In this document: positions 7,437 to 14,593 of the stretch, in pieces
Layout: each line of letters opens with the position of its first letter
How positions within the stretch are numbered: position 1 is the stretch's first letter
Assembly (NCBI GenBank): GCA_947382645.1
Contig: CANDAE010000008.1
Span: 1-64,000 of the forward strand
Length of the DNA stretch: 64,000 nt
Direction of reading: 5' to 3'
From: Suilimivivens sp009774465
GTDB lineage: Bacteria; Bacillota; Clostridia; Lachnospirales; Lachnospiraceae
The notes under the pieces: generated by a model
Told to the model about the DNA's origin: nothing
Database searches by the model: none
What the model saw: only the letters and a program-made list of their open reading frames with translations
Made by a program: the position numbers and the translations under genes

Positions 7437-8357
7437 TTACAGAGAAGGCAAAAGTTTTTTATTTTCTCGCAGCTTTGCCTTGTAGGCCTTGTCTGATTTT
7501 TGGCTGGATTCCTTTTTTCGTATCAGGGCGCATTTTTCGCAGTACATCCGTCTGTTTCCTGTTTTTTCAATCAGGGCGCCACAGGATTTGCAGCGGATGT
7601 AGCCTTTTCGGGAACTGGACTTTAATCCATAGTAGGCTTTTTGGTAATCTTTCATATTTCCTTCCAGCCTTTTGCAAAGATAGCCAATATAGAAATGATC
7701 TTCTGTCAGAAAATCAAGTTCCGTGAGCAGGTTATTTTTGTTTTCATATTCCTGGAGCAGCTTACATAAGTCGAAGGCTTTTCGCAAAAAGTTTTCTATC
7801 ACTTTTTTATATTCAGTCCAGGATAAAACCATTTTTTCCGCCTGCAGCTGCTTTTTTACCATTTCTGAACGGGCAATGGCCTCATCAATGAGCTCTGTTA
7901 CCACATCCGCGTCCATGTCGATTCCCGAAATCCATTGATAATATAGGCGCTTGGGAGTTTTCAGCAGATCCAGGTATTCTTTATTTAAAATCACCTGCGA
8001 ATCAAAATATCTGGTATAAAGGTTGTTGATTTTCTGTCGGAGGATAGAACGCCAGTCGTCTTTTTTGGTCATGGACTTGTAATGCATGTATTCCACATCC
8101 GACCAGGTCAGGAAAACCTGTCCCAGCCTGGTAGAAAGAAGGTGTTCCGGAATCTGAAAACAGATGGACTTTTCATAGATTCTTCTTTTGTTGTCCGAAG
8201 ACCAGATAAAGTCGCAGAAGGAGAGGAAAATCTCATCCTTTTCTTTTTTGGAAACTGCCTGTTTGTAATCTTCAATAATTTCATAAAGAAATAATTCATC
8301 ACATGGATAAATAGGTATCACCTGCCTTAAATTCATAATATTTTCCAAGATATTCAT
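7437..8357 (-). CDS. Zinc-finger protein coupled to the phage RNA polymerase
   Basis: 306 aa from the ATG at 8357; an ATG at 8336 is a possible alternative. The first 59 bases overlap the end of the RNA polymerase gene, so translation is probably coupled. Most of the protein is helical and of unknown fold. Residues about 254-277 form a zinc ribbon (YIRCKSCGALIEKTGN then MYCEKCALIRKK), followed by a strongly basic tail (RKKESSQKSDKAYKAKLREN). This layout fits a nucleic-acid-binding partner, possibly an accessory factor for the polymerase. That role is inferred from position only. Confidence 0.5.
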   Translation of the reverse strand: MNILENIMNLRQVIPIYPCDELFLYEIIEDYKQAVSKKEKDEIFLSFCDFIWSSDNKRRIYEKSICFQIPEHLLSTRLGQVFLTWSDVEYMHYKSMTKKDDWRSILRQKINNLYTRYFDSQVILNKEYLDLLKTPKRLYYQWISGIDMDADVVTELIDEAIARSEMVKKQLQAEKMVLSWTEYKKVIENFLRKAFDLCKLLQEYENKNNLLTELDFLTEDHFYIGYLCKRLEGNMKDYQKAYYGLKSSSRKGYIRCKSCGALIEKTGNRRMYCEKCALIRKKESSQKSDKAYKAKLRENKKLLPSL

Positions 8358-10923
8358 AAGAGGCGTCCGTTTTATCGGGAACCTCTTTGATAGAAATATG
8401 TTTTTGGGGATCGGAGTTGGCTTTTAAATTTTTAACGATATAGTCTCCATAGGCGGACCAGGCAAAGGCTTTGCTGATGGAAAGGGAGGAATAGGAGGCG
8501 CTTATCACGTAATTGGCAATCTGTTCTTCCTCCATGTTTAGAGCAGTCTTTAACTGTTCTTTGCAGGTTTCCATGACAGCATCCAAAGCACAAAAGCGGT
8601 CTTTTGGGGAGCCTTCTTTAGTGAGCTGTTCCTTTAACTGTGCGGCATATTGATTGATGGTTTTCCGGCAGATTCGCAGAGCTGTTTGATCTGTAAGATC
8701 TAACTCTTTGTTTAAGACTAAATTTCTGGATTCCTCTAAGCAATTGATTTCACGATTCCAGAGGATGTGCTTCTTTTCCCATGTGCAAATATAATCGCAA
8801 AGCTCATTCACAGGCGAAGGAGAGTGGTAGGCATTGGGAATGAGCTTTTCTTCTCCCTCTTTTAATTGCTTGTTTTTCTCCGTAATTGTCTGGTATTTCT
8901 TTCGCTTTGCAGGATAATTATAAAGTAAAAAGTAGGGCAGTTGGTCTAAATGTTTTCTAAGGCTGTTACTCATATGCCAGCGGAAGCCGGTTTTCAGAAA
9001 GTCAATTTCTTTTCCCTGAAAAATTCTAAGCAGGGAAGTGAAATCGGAATATTTCTTTCTTACTTCCTCATTGGCAGTATATTTGTTTGCAATGCTCGTG
9101 GCGGCATTGGTGATTTCTCCAATCCGGTTGTCCCTCGTCATAAGCTCGTATTCTGTCAGGTTATCCTTGGTGTAAGGTTTTGGCGAAACGGTCAGTTTGT
9201 CTTCTATATCAAGAATAATGGGCTTTTCGATTTTGGAAGCAGTTAAAACCGGATCGTTTGTAAGCAGAAAAATATCGCCATCACAGTCAGCGCCGCCCTG
9301 TTGGGGAAGGGAAGCGTCATATAGATTGAACATAACAATATCCTGATCTTTAAAGTGTCCAAGCCATTTTCGGGTTAGATCATTTTGGACAAGATTGATT
9401 CGATTGACCTCCGAAGGATCAACTAAGGGAGAACGGAAGGAAAGGAGCGTGCCGGGAGCAAAATTTCCACTGTAGAGTTCGCCTGCTTTCAGGCACCCGG
9501 CAGGAGTTTGACCGGCGGCATACTGGAGATAGCCGATCATATCTCCAACGCCGGTGTGATAAAAGCCGGAACAGTAGATTTTGCCCACCTTTGCTTCCGC
9601 AATTGCTTTTTTCAGTTTTCGGTAGATAAATTGTTTGATGGCAGGATCTTTCAGCATAACATGATTGATTAATGCAGCTTCTAAATATTTGCTTTCCGGT
9701 TCATACTCGTCGGTATCTGTGATGCCCATAAATTTGCAGGTATAAAAAGGCTCGCCCTGAATGATTTTTTCAAAAAGCCGGGTAGTATATCTGGCCAGTT
9801 GTATAATTTTTCCGTCATTTTTTTCATCCAGAATATCATACCCGTCCGGTTTGCTTTGCCGGAAATGAGCTATGTACTTAGGGTTCCAAAGGTCAAGGCA
9901 CTGCAGGTATTGGAAATTCATGCGGGTATATTTGTTAATCTGGCTGACGTGATGGCTGTATTTGCTGATTCCCAATTTGAAATGATATTTTTTCAGTGTC
10001 TGTAAATAGTTTTTCCATGCCTCATTGCCATAGGCTTCCCGGAAAATCTTGTGTCCTTTGAACATGGAGGTATTCCAGATACAGTCAATGGTGTCAATGG
10101 GATGCTTGGTGCCATAAATGTCTGTTACTGATTCGCAGCCCCATTCTTTTAATATTTTTCGGAAAGGAACATAAACAGAGTATCCTTTTATAAAGGGGAG
10201 GCGCACCTGCGCGCCTGCTGCATGATAGCAAAGACCTAATTGACTACTTACCTTTTCCATAAATTTCTGCTCGTGGCATCCACATCCATCAAAGGGAGAC
10301 AGCCTGATATCCCGATAGCCTTCTTCAATTTCTTTTGATAAATAGCTCTTTTTTTGACCGGTAACTTTATCGGTAAATTCTTTTTCCTTTTCTACCACAA
10401 ATTTAATTAATTGGTTAGGAAGGGTTTTTTCGTACTCTCCGATAATCACAATATTTGGCATATAGTCGGAAATTAGTGTACAGGAACTGAATAAAAGGCA
10501 TCTTTGGGATTCATATTTGGAAATCACACATTCCTTTACCGGAAGGTCCATTTGTGTTATTTGGTATAATTCATCAAAAATAGCGTCACACACAAAGGCG
10601 GTGATTCCTTCTTTTGCCTGCGAGGCGGATTTTCCAAATCTGGAATAATGGACGCCATTACATAGGAAACCGTTATTTAAAATATGGCGGAGTTCCTTTT
10701 CCTGTCTGGGATTCTTCTTTGCCACAACAAGAATCATTTCACTGATATGTAAAGATGGTTTTCCTCGAAGCCGTTCAATCTGGTCAAGTAAAAGGGAGCT
10801 TTCCTGTGTAATCAGATATCCCTTATTCAGTGCGGTTTCCCTGTTAACGGTCAGATTAAAATTATGTGTGATAAGTTCTTTGAGGGGTATTTTTATCAGG
10901 GTATATTGAGAGTTATTGATGAT
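8299..10923 (-). CDS. Phage RNA polymerase, YonO/RdRP-like double-psi-barrel type
   Basis: About 874 aa. The key feature is QQGGADCDGDIFLL (DCDGD at 9274-9288, about residues 546-550), the metal-binding DxDGD signature of double-psi beta-barrel RNA polymerases in the GGxDxDGD form seen in eukaryotic-type RdRPs and SPbeta YonO. RSPLVDPSEVNRINLV precedes it at the place of the RdRP RNPxxHPGD motif. YonO is known to be a single-chain DNA-dependent RNA polymerase, so this is probably a phage transcriptase. No ATG, GTG or TTG fits: GGAGG (10930-10934) lies six bases before an ATC at 10923, while the frame upstream (to 11088) is an Arg-rich shadow of the preceding gene, with one weak ATG at 10995. 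Confidence 0.7.
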   Translation of the reverse strand: MINNSQYTLIKIPLKELITHNFNLTVNRETALNKGYLITQESSLLLDQIERLRGKPSLHISEMILVVAKKNPRQEKELRHILNNGFLCNGVHYSRFGKSASQAKEGITAFVCDAIFDELYQITQMDLPVKECVISKYESQRCLLFSSCTLISDYMPNIVIIGEYEKTLPNQLIKFVVEKEKEFTDKVTGQKKSYLSKEIEEGYRDIRLSPFDGCGCHEQKFMEKVSSQLGLCYHAAGAQVRLPFIKGYSVYVPFRKILKEWGCESVTDIYGTKHPIDTIDCIWNTSMFKGHKIFREAYGNEAWKNYLQTLKKYHFKLGISKYSHHVSQINKYTRMNFQYLQCLDLWNPKYIAHFRQSKPDGYDILDEKNDGKIIQLARYTTRLFEKIIQGEPFYTCKFMGITDTDEYEPESKYLEAALINHVMLKDPAIKQFIYRKLKKAIAEAKVGKIYCSGFYHTGVGDMIGYLQYAAGQTPAGCLKAGELYSGNFAPGTLLSFRSPLVDPSEVNRINLVQNDLTRKWLGHFKDQDIVMFNLYDASLPQQGGADCDGDIFLLTNDPVLTASKIEKPIILDIEDKLTVSPKPYTKDNLTEYELMTRDNRIGEITNAATSIANKYTANEEVRKKYSDFTSLLRIFQGKEIDFLKTGFRWHMSNSLRKHLDQLPYFLLYNYPAKRKKYQTITEKNKQLKEGEEKLIPNAYHSPSPVNELCDYICTWEKKHILWNREINCLEESRNLVLNKELDLTDQTALRICRKTINQYAAQLKEQLTKEGSPKDRFCALDAVMETCKEQLKTALNMEEEQIANYVISASYSSLSISKAFAWSAYGDYIVKNLKANSDPQKHISIKEVPDKTDASYEYLGKYYEFKAGDTYLSM

Positions 10924-11356
10924 CTGCCACCTCCGATTCCTGCCTGTTGTCCTGCATATTTTCTTTTTCCGCCGGGTATTCCTGCGCGGCCGGTTCATTT
11001 CTTTCCGCCAGGCGTTCCTGTTCAAACAGTTCGTTTCCACGCTCAAAGCATTTGCAGGTATATTCAAACCGTTTGATATACCGGTCAAAATAACTGGTCT
11101 CGCTTGCCTGCCTTATGATTCTTAAAATATTGTTTTCAATGGTTTCCCTTGTTCCCGGAATAAGCTGTGCGTCAATTTCCTGCGCGTCAATTCTGAAATC
11201 TTCCTCAACATCATCCCGAATAAGCCACAGGGCAAGTAAATATTTTTCTTTTGCTTTTTTATATTTGTAGGTGCATTTTACGGAATAACCCTCATATCCG
11301 TATTCCGCCGGCAGCTTAATTTTGATGGTATAACCTTCTTTAATCATTTGATACAT
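10913..11356 (-). CDS. Phage-cassette protein, unknown function
   Basis: 147 aa from the ATG at 11356, which has AAAGGAGAG seven bases upstream; the frame to 11428 is open but without a site. The first half has mixed charge and aromatic residues (AEYGYEGYSVKCTYKYKKAKEKYLLALWL), then an acidic helical part and a Glu/Gln/Asn-rich disordered tail. The tail-coding DNA read in another frame produces the spurious Arg-rich N-terminus of the polymerase frame. The stop codon overlaps the polymerase start region, indicating coupling. Family not recognised. Confidence 0.55.
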   Translation of the reverse strand: MYQMIKEGYTIKIKLPAEYGYEGYSVKCTYKYKKAKEKYLLALWLIRDDVEEDFRIDAQEIDAQLIPGTRETIENNILRIIRQASETSYFDRYIKRFEYTCKCFERGNELFEQERLAERNEPAAQEYPAEKENMQDNRQESEVADHQ

Positions 11357-11396
11357 ATTTTTCTCTCCTTTTCCGCGCTGTGTTCTGCACTGTGAT

Positions 11397-11585
11397 TTAT
11401 TTTTTCCATTCCTTTCTGATTTCTGCATTTTTCATGCATTGCTGGTCAAATTTCCTGTCAGAAATAATTTTTTCCGCTATTTCGGATAATGTGGTTTTCC
11501 TGTCAAAATCAGTGAAATAAATTTTTCCGCCAAAAGTGGTGTGATCTCTGACAGGAATTTCCGGTTTGTAAAAAAACACTCTCAT
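11397..11585 (-). CDS. Small phage-cassette protein, unknown function
   Basis: 62 aa, first gene of the minus-strand cassette. It starts with VFFYKPEIPVRDHTTFGGK and continues with a charged segment ISDRKFDQQCMKNAEIRKEW. An AAGGAGG site lies upstream of the ATG at 11585, rather far (about 13 bases). There is no membrane helix or Cys pair. It faces the divergent sigma-factor operon across about 165 bases. The function is unknown; the coding call rests on its position and the conserved-looking aromatic start. Confidence 0.4.
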   Translation of the reverse strand: MRVFFYKPEIPVRDHTTFGGKIYFTDFDRKTTLSEIAEKIISDRKFDQQCMKNAEIRKEWKK

Positions 11586-11661
11586 TTATGAATTTGCTTC
11601 CTCCTTTCGCATCCCTCTAATTACTATTTCTCCATAGGAATTTCAATTTACGCAAATTTTA

Positions 11662-11675
11662 AGAACAAATGTTCG
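11662..11675. promoter_or_regulatory. LexA/DinR-type SOS box 1
   Basis: AGAACAAATGTTCG matches the Gram-positive LexA consensus CGAACRNRYGTTYG at 13 of 14 positions, with the exact core GAAC-N4-GTTC. It lies about 10 bases upstream of the -35 of the sigma-factor promoter and in the divergent region shared with the phage cassette. Confidence 0.7.
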
Positions 11676-11684
11676 GAAACAATA

Positions 11685-11713
11685 TTGACAGATGCAAACA
11701 TATGTTCTATACT
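11685..11713 (+). promoter_or_regulatory. Promoter of the sigma factor/DUF262 operon
   Basis: TTGACA (11685-11690), 17-base spacer, TATACT (11708-11713): a near-consensus housekeeping promoter about 40 bases before the sigma-factor ATG. A second LexA-like box fills most of the spacer, so repression would block RNA polymerase directly. Confidence 0.75.
11695..11708. promoter_or_regulatory. LexA/DinR-type SOS box 2, inside the promoter spacer
   Basis: CAAACATATGTTCT matches the Gram-positive LexA consensus at 12 of 14 positions and sits between -35 and -10 of the promoter. With the better box 33 bases upstream it forms a pair, as in many SOS-controlled phage and DNA-repair genes. Confidence 0.6.
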
Positions 11714-11750
11714 AAGGATTACCAACAAAGGAAAAGAAAGGTAATTGGAA

Positions 11751-12308
11751 ATGGAACAGATTTTAGCAGCCTATTATAATGATAATGCCGAAAAGCTTCA
11801 TAAGCTGGTTGACAGGATATTAAAGAAATTCGGCGGTATATCAGATAAGGATAAAGATGATTTTTATTCCCTTGCAAATGAAGTGTTTACAGATGTTTTA
11901 AAGAGGTATGATGATGCACAGTCATTTGACGTATTTTTATATTCATGCCTTTCAAATAAGGTGAAATCGGAGATTACAAGGAGAAATCGCGAAAAACGTA
12001 AAATCAATGGGAAAGTTATTTCCATTGATATGCCTGTTGGGGAGGAGGAAGATACTGTTTTAAAGGATGTGATTGCCGATCAGTTTGATTTGGAACAGGA
12101 AATCATAAGAAAACAGGGGGAAGGATACAGTAAAAGAATGCTGCTGTATCTTGGCAGGCTTTCCCGTCTCCAGAGGAAAATACTGCATTTGGAGACGATG
12201 GGTTATCAGCCGGTTGAAATAAAGGAAAAATTGCAGATCAGTGATAAGCAGTTTACAGATTGTAATGCGGCAATCCGTTCTTACAGGAATGTCTCTATAC
12301 TTCTTTAG
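11751..12308 (+). CDS. Sigma-70 family RNA polymerase sigma factor
   Basis: 185 aa from the ATG at 11751 (AAAGG nine bases upstream; a TTG at 11745 is too close to that site). The N-terminal half contains a region-2-like segment (SLANEVFTDVLKRYDDAQSF, FDVFLYSCLSNKVKSEITRR) that would bind core polymerase and the -10 element. The C-terminal helices (LSRLQRKILHLETMGYQPVE, IKEKLQISDKQFTDC) look like region 4 with its helix-turn-helix. It is first in an operon behind two SOS boxes and is divergent from the phage cassette. It may therefore direct host polymerase to cassette promoters after DNA damage. That target is inferred. Confidence 0.7.
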   Translation: MEQILAAYYNDNAEKLHKLVDRILKKFGGISDKDKDDFYSLANEVFTDVLKRYDDAQSFDVFLYSCLSNKVKSEITRRNREKRKINGKVISIDMPVGEEEDTVLKDVIADQFDLEQEIIRKQGEGYSKRMLLYLGRLSRLQRKILHLETMGYQPVEIKEKLQISDKQFTDCNAAIRSYRNVSILL

Positions 12309-12320
12309 GGAGGGAGAAAA

Positions 12321-13715
12321 ATGGCAAGACCACGCAAGCAGATTTATACGTTGGAAATGTATTTAAGTAAGATTGAAGATGGCGATATTGACAATAACGC
12401 GGATGTGCAAAGGAATTTTGTCTGGAATAAGGAACAGATCAATGAGCTGATAGTGACAGTTCTTGCGGATGAGTATATTCCGCCTATTATTTTAGGAGAG
12501 GAAAGCAGTTCGCAGTTACATATTACGGACGGAGGCTGTAGAAGTGCGGCTTTAAACAGCTTCCGTAATGGAAACTATAAGATTACATCTGCAGTTGAAG
12601 ATTCTGTTATTTTTTATAAGAAAAAAGTGAAAAGAGAAGATGGAAGCATTGATTGGGAGGATGCTTCATTTGATATCAGAAACAAAACCTATGAAAAGCT
12701 TCCGGAAGAACTAAAGAAAAGATTTAATGAGTATCAGTTGGAAACAATTATCCATGAAAATTGCGACAGCCACAGAATTTCAAAATATATTAAAAGGTAC
12801 AACAATCACACGCCCATGAATACTGACCAGAAGGCATTTACTTATATTGATAAATTTGCAGGAAACATACGTGAGATTTTAAGCTGCCGGTTTTTTCTGG
12901 ATTACAGCAGCTTTTCGGAGCCTGAAAAGACTAAGGGTGTGATTGAGCGGGTGATTGCAGAAACTATCATGTGCACCAACCATCTGGACAAATGGAAAAA
13001 GCAGCCAAAAGCTCTTTGCAAATATCTCAATGAAAATGCATCTAAGGAAGAATTTGAAAAGCTGGCGGACAATCTTCACAGGTTAGAGTATGTGATTACG
13101 GAAGATATCAGGAATCTTTTCAATAAAAAGGATGCCTTTCTTTTTCTTGCCTTATTTGACAGGTTTACCTTCCTTGGAATTGAAGATCATAGGTTTGCTG
13201 AATTTTTAAGAGAATTTAAAGAAAACCTGAGATCTTCTAAAAGAAATGAAAAAGGTCTTTTGTTTGATGAAATTGACAGGGATTTAAGCACGAAAGACAA
13301 GGCTGTTATTATGGAAAAGCTGGAGATGCTAAGCTGCCTGCTGGATGATTTTCTTTGTGCTGAAAATGGTAAAAAAGGAAAAACAGACAGCGAAAAGAAT
13401 CCCTTTGATGAGATTACTTTTTTGGCTGAAACAGTGGGAATAGATAAGAGTGTGCTGAAAAGGGATATCAGTCTTTACCGTGAGACGCTGGACGATTTGG
13501 AGGAGAAAACTATAAGAACAGGTTCGAAGCTGTTAGATGAACAAAATAGACTTTCTCTTCTTGCAATGGTAGCTTATTCCTATAAAGAAGATCAGGATCT
13601 GGATGACTGGCTTATGGAATATGCAGAAAATAATAACACGTATGATGCAGATCAGAAAAAGAACTTTAGATATATGAGGGAGGCATTTGAAAGGTTTTTA
13701 CTTACAAGTGCATAA
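12321..13715 (+). CDS. DUF262-family (ParB/Srx-fold) protein
   Basis: 464 aa, 12 bases after the sigma-factor stop, with GGAGGGAG before the ATG. The first 110 residues match the DUF262/GmrS-type fold: YLSKIEDGDIDNNADVQRNF, WNKEQINELIVTVLADEYIP, and HITDGGCRSAALNSF. The last stands in the place of the usual DGQQR motif, here changed to DGGCR. The rest is helical and of unknown function, without the HNH nuclease (DUF1524) that often follows. DUF262 proteins can hydrolyse nucleotides and act in restriction of modified DNA; related phage-borne forms have unknown roles. Cotranscription with an SOS-controlled sigma factor suggests a regulatory or defence function. Confidence 0.65.
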   Translation: MARPRKQIYTLEMYLSKIEDGDIDNNADVQRNFVWNKEQINELIVTVLADEYIPPIILGEESSSQLHITDGGCRSAALNSFRNGNYKITSAVEDSVIFYKKKVKREDGSIDWEDASFDIRNKTYEKLPEELKKRFNEYQLETIIHENCDSHRISKYIKRYNNHTPMNTDQKAFTYIDKFAGNIREILSCRFFLDYSSFSEPEKTKGVIERVIAETIMCTNHLDKWKKQPKALCKYLNENASKEEFEKLADNLHRLEYVITEDIRNLFNKKDAFLFLALFDRFTFLGIEDHRFAEFLREFKENLRSSKRNEKGLLFDEIDRDLSTKDKAVIMEKLEMLSCLLDDFLCAENGKKGKTDSEKNPFDEITFLAETVGIDKSVLKRDISLYRETLDDLEEKTIRTGSKLLDEQNRLSLLAMVAYSYKEDQDLDDWLMEYAENNNTYDADQKKNFRYMREAFERFLLTSA

Positions 13716-13757
13716 AAATATGTTATTATTTGACTATAAGATAAGCAGAGGGTGGCA

Positions 13758-14054
13758 ATGATAGATAAAGAAAAATTTCATGTATTAAATTATGTAAAAA
13801 AAGAAGAATATAGCGGCAGTATGGATGGAATGCGTTACATGCTGAAAAAGAAGGAAAAAGAAGATGGCGTAAAGCTTGAAGTGATTATCTGGCCGGAACC
13901 TTTTTGTTATGCCAAAACAGAGGAGGCGAAAAAGCAGCGCAGGGAATTTGAATTAACAACCGAAGGCGTCGCGCAGGCTGCTGAATGGTTGAATCAGCAA
14001 TATATGGAGCAAAGACCATTGTGGGAACTGTCTAAGACAACAGTTAAAGTCTAA
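13758..14054 (+). CDS. Small soluble protein, unknown function
   Basis: 98 aa from the ATG at 13758 (AGAGGG five bases upstream; a GTG at 13752 is in frame). It reads FHVLNYVKKEEYSGSMDGMR, then a hydrophobic strand with KLEVIIWPEPFCYAKT and a C-terminal helix GVAQAAEWLNQQYMEQRPLW. Single-domain alpha/beta proteins of this type are common, uncharacterised, in Lachnospiraceae chromosomes. It marks the return to ordinary chromosomal sequence after the phage-related region. No function is assigned. Confidence 0.55.
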   Translation: MIDKEKFHVLNYVKKEEYSGSMDGMRYMLKKKEKEDGVKLEVIIWPEPFCYAKTEEAKKQRREFELTTEGVAQAAEWLNQQYMEQRPLWELSKTTVKV

Positions 14055-14076
14055 AAGCGTTACAGTCATTTTCCAG

Positions 14077-14106
14077 TTGAAATTATAAAGGATTATGAAT
14101 TATAAT
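14077..14106 (+). promoter_or_regulatory. Putative promoter of the 93-aa gene
   Basis: TTGAAA (14077-14082), 18-base spacer, perfect TATAAT (14101-14106), about 80 bases before the next start codon. Confidence 0.45.
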
Positions 14107-14187
14107 ATACATGGTGTTTATCATGATATGGGGGAGTAAATTGAAAATAAACATAACAGTTTATTTTTAAGAGTGGAGGATAGTGCA

Positions 14188-14469
14188 ATGACAGCATTGA
14201 CTTTTGACAATAGGGTGGTCAATAGAGAAGTGGATTTTTGTAAAGTGTACACTTTGGAAAGCAAAGAGAAACTGGAAAAGGTATTGTTGAAAAACAGGAT
14301 ATCTTATTTTATTGAATGGCAGGAACGTTCCTGGTTTTCAAGAACTTTTGGAAGCGATAAGCAGAAGAATATCTTTACGATCCGAATCAATGAAGCAGAT
14401 GTGGAACGTGCTTCAGATTTGGTAAGGGGAATAGAATCTGTTAAAATCAAAAACATGAATGAGGAATAA
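14188..14469 (+). CDS. Small DUF2007-like protein, unknown function
   Basis: 93 aa from the ATG at 14188, with GGAGG eight bases upstream. It has a ferredoxin-like beta-alpha-beta pattern: FCKVYTLESKEKLEKVLLKN, ISYFIEWQERSWF, then FTIRINEADVERASDLVRGI. The order resembles DUF2007 'putative signal transducing' proteins, where residues contact a partner rather than catalyse a reaction. A stem-loop follows the stop codon. Only the fold-level resemblance can be supported. Confidence 0.5.
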   Translation: MTALTFDNRVVNREVDFCKVYTLESKEKLEKVLLKNRISYFIEWQERSWFSRTFGSDKQKNIFTIRINEADVERASDLVRGIESVKIKNMNEE

Positions 14470-14504
14470 GCAGTATTTGCTGTACGCTGTGTGCTCTTCT
14501 TAAT

Positions 14505-14540
14505 GTTAACAAAGCCCCCGGGTGTATGCCTGGGGGTTAA
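14505..14540 (+). terminator. Stem-loop, likely terminator
   Basis: GTTAAC and CCCCCGGG (14505-14523) pair with CCTGGGGG and GTTAAC (14529-14540), with AAAG bulged. There is no long U tract, so termination is likely but not certain. Confidence 0.4.
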
Positions 14541-14593
14541 CTGATTATAAGAAAAGTTTTAAATGCCTGTTGACGCAGGCGGATGGGAGGAAA

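Noticed and set aside
10924..11088. N-terminal extension of the polymerase frame
   Set aside because: Arg- and Lys-rich, no good ribosome binding site, and it mirrors the coding sequence of the overlapping gene at 10913-11356.
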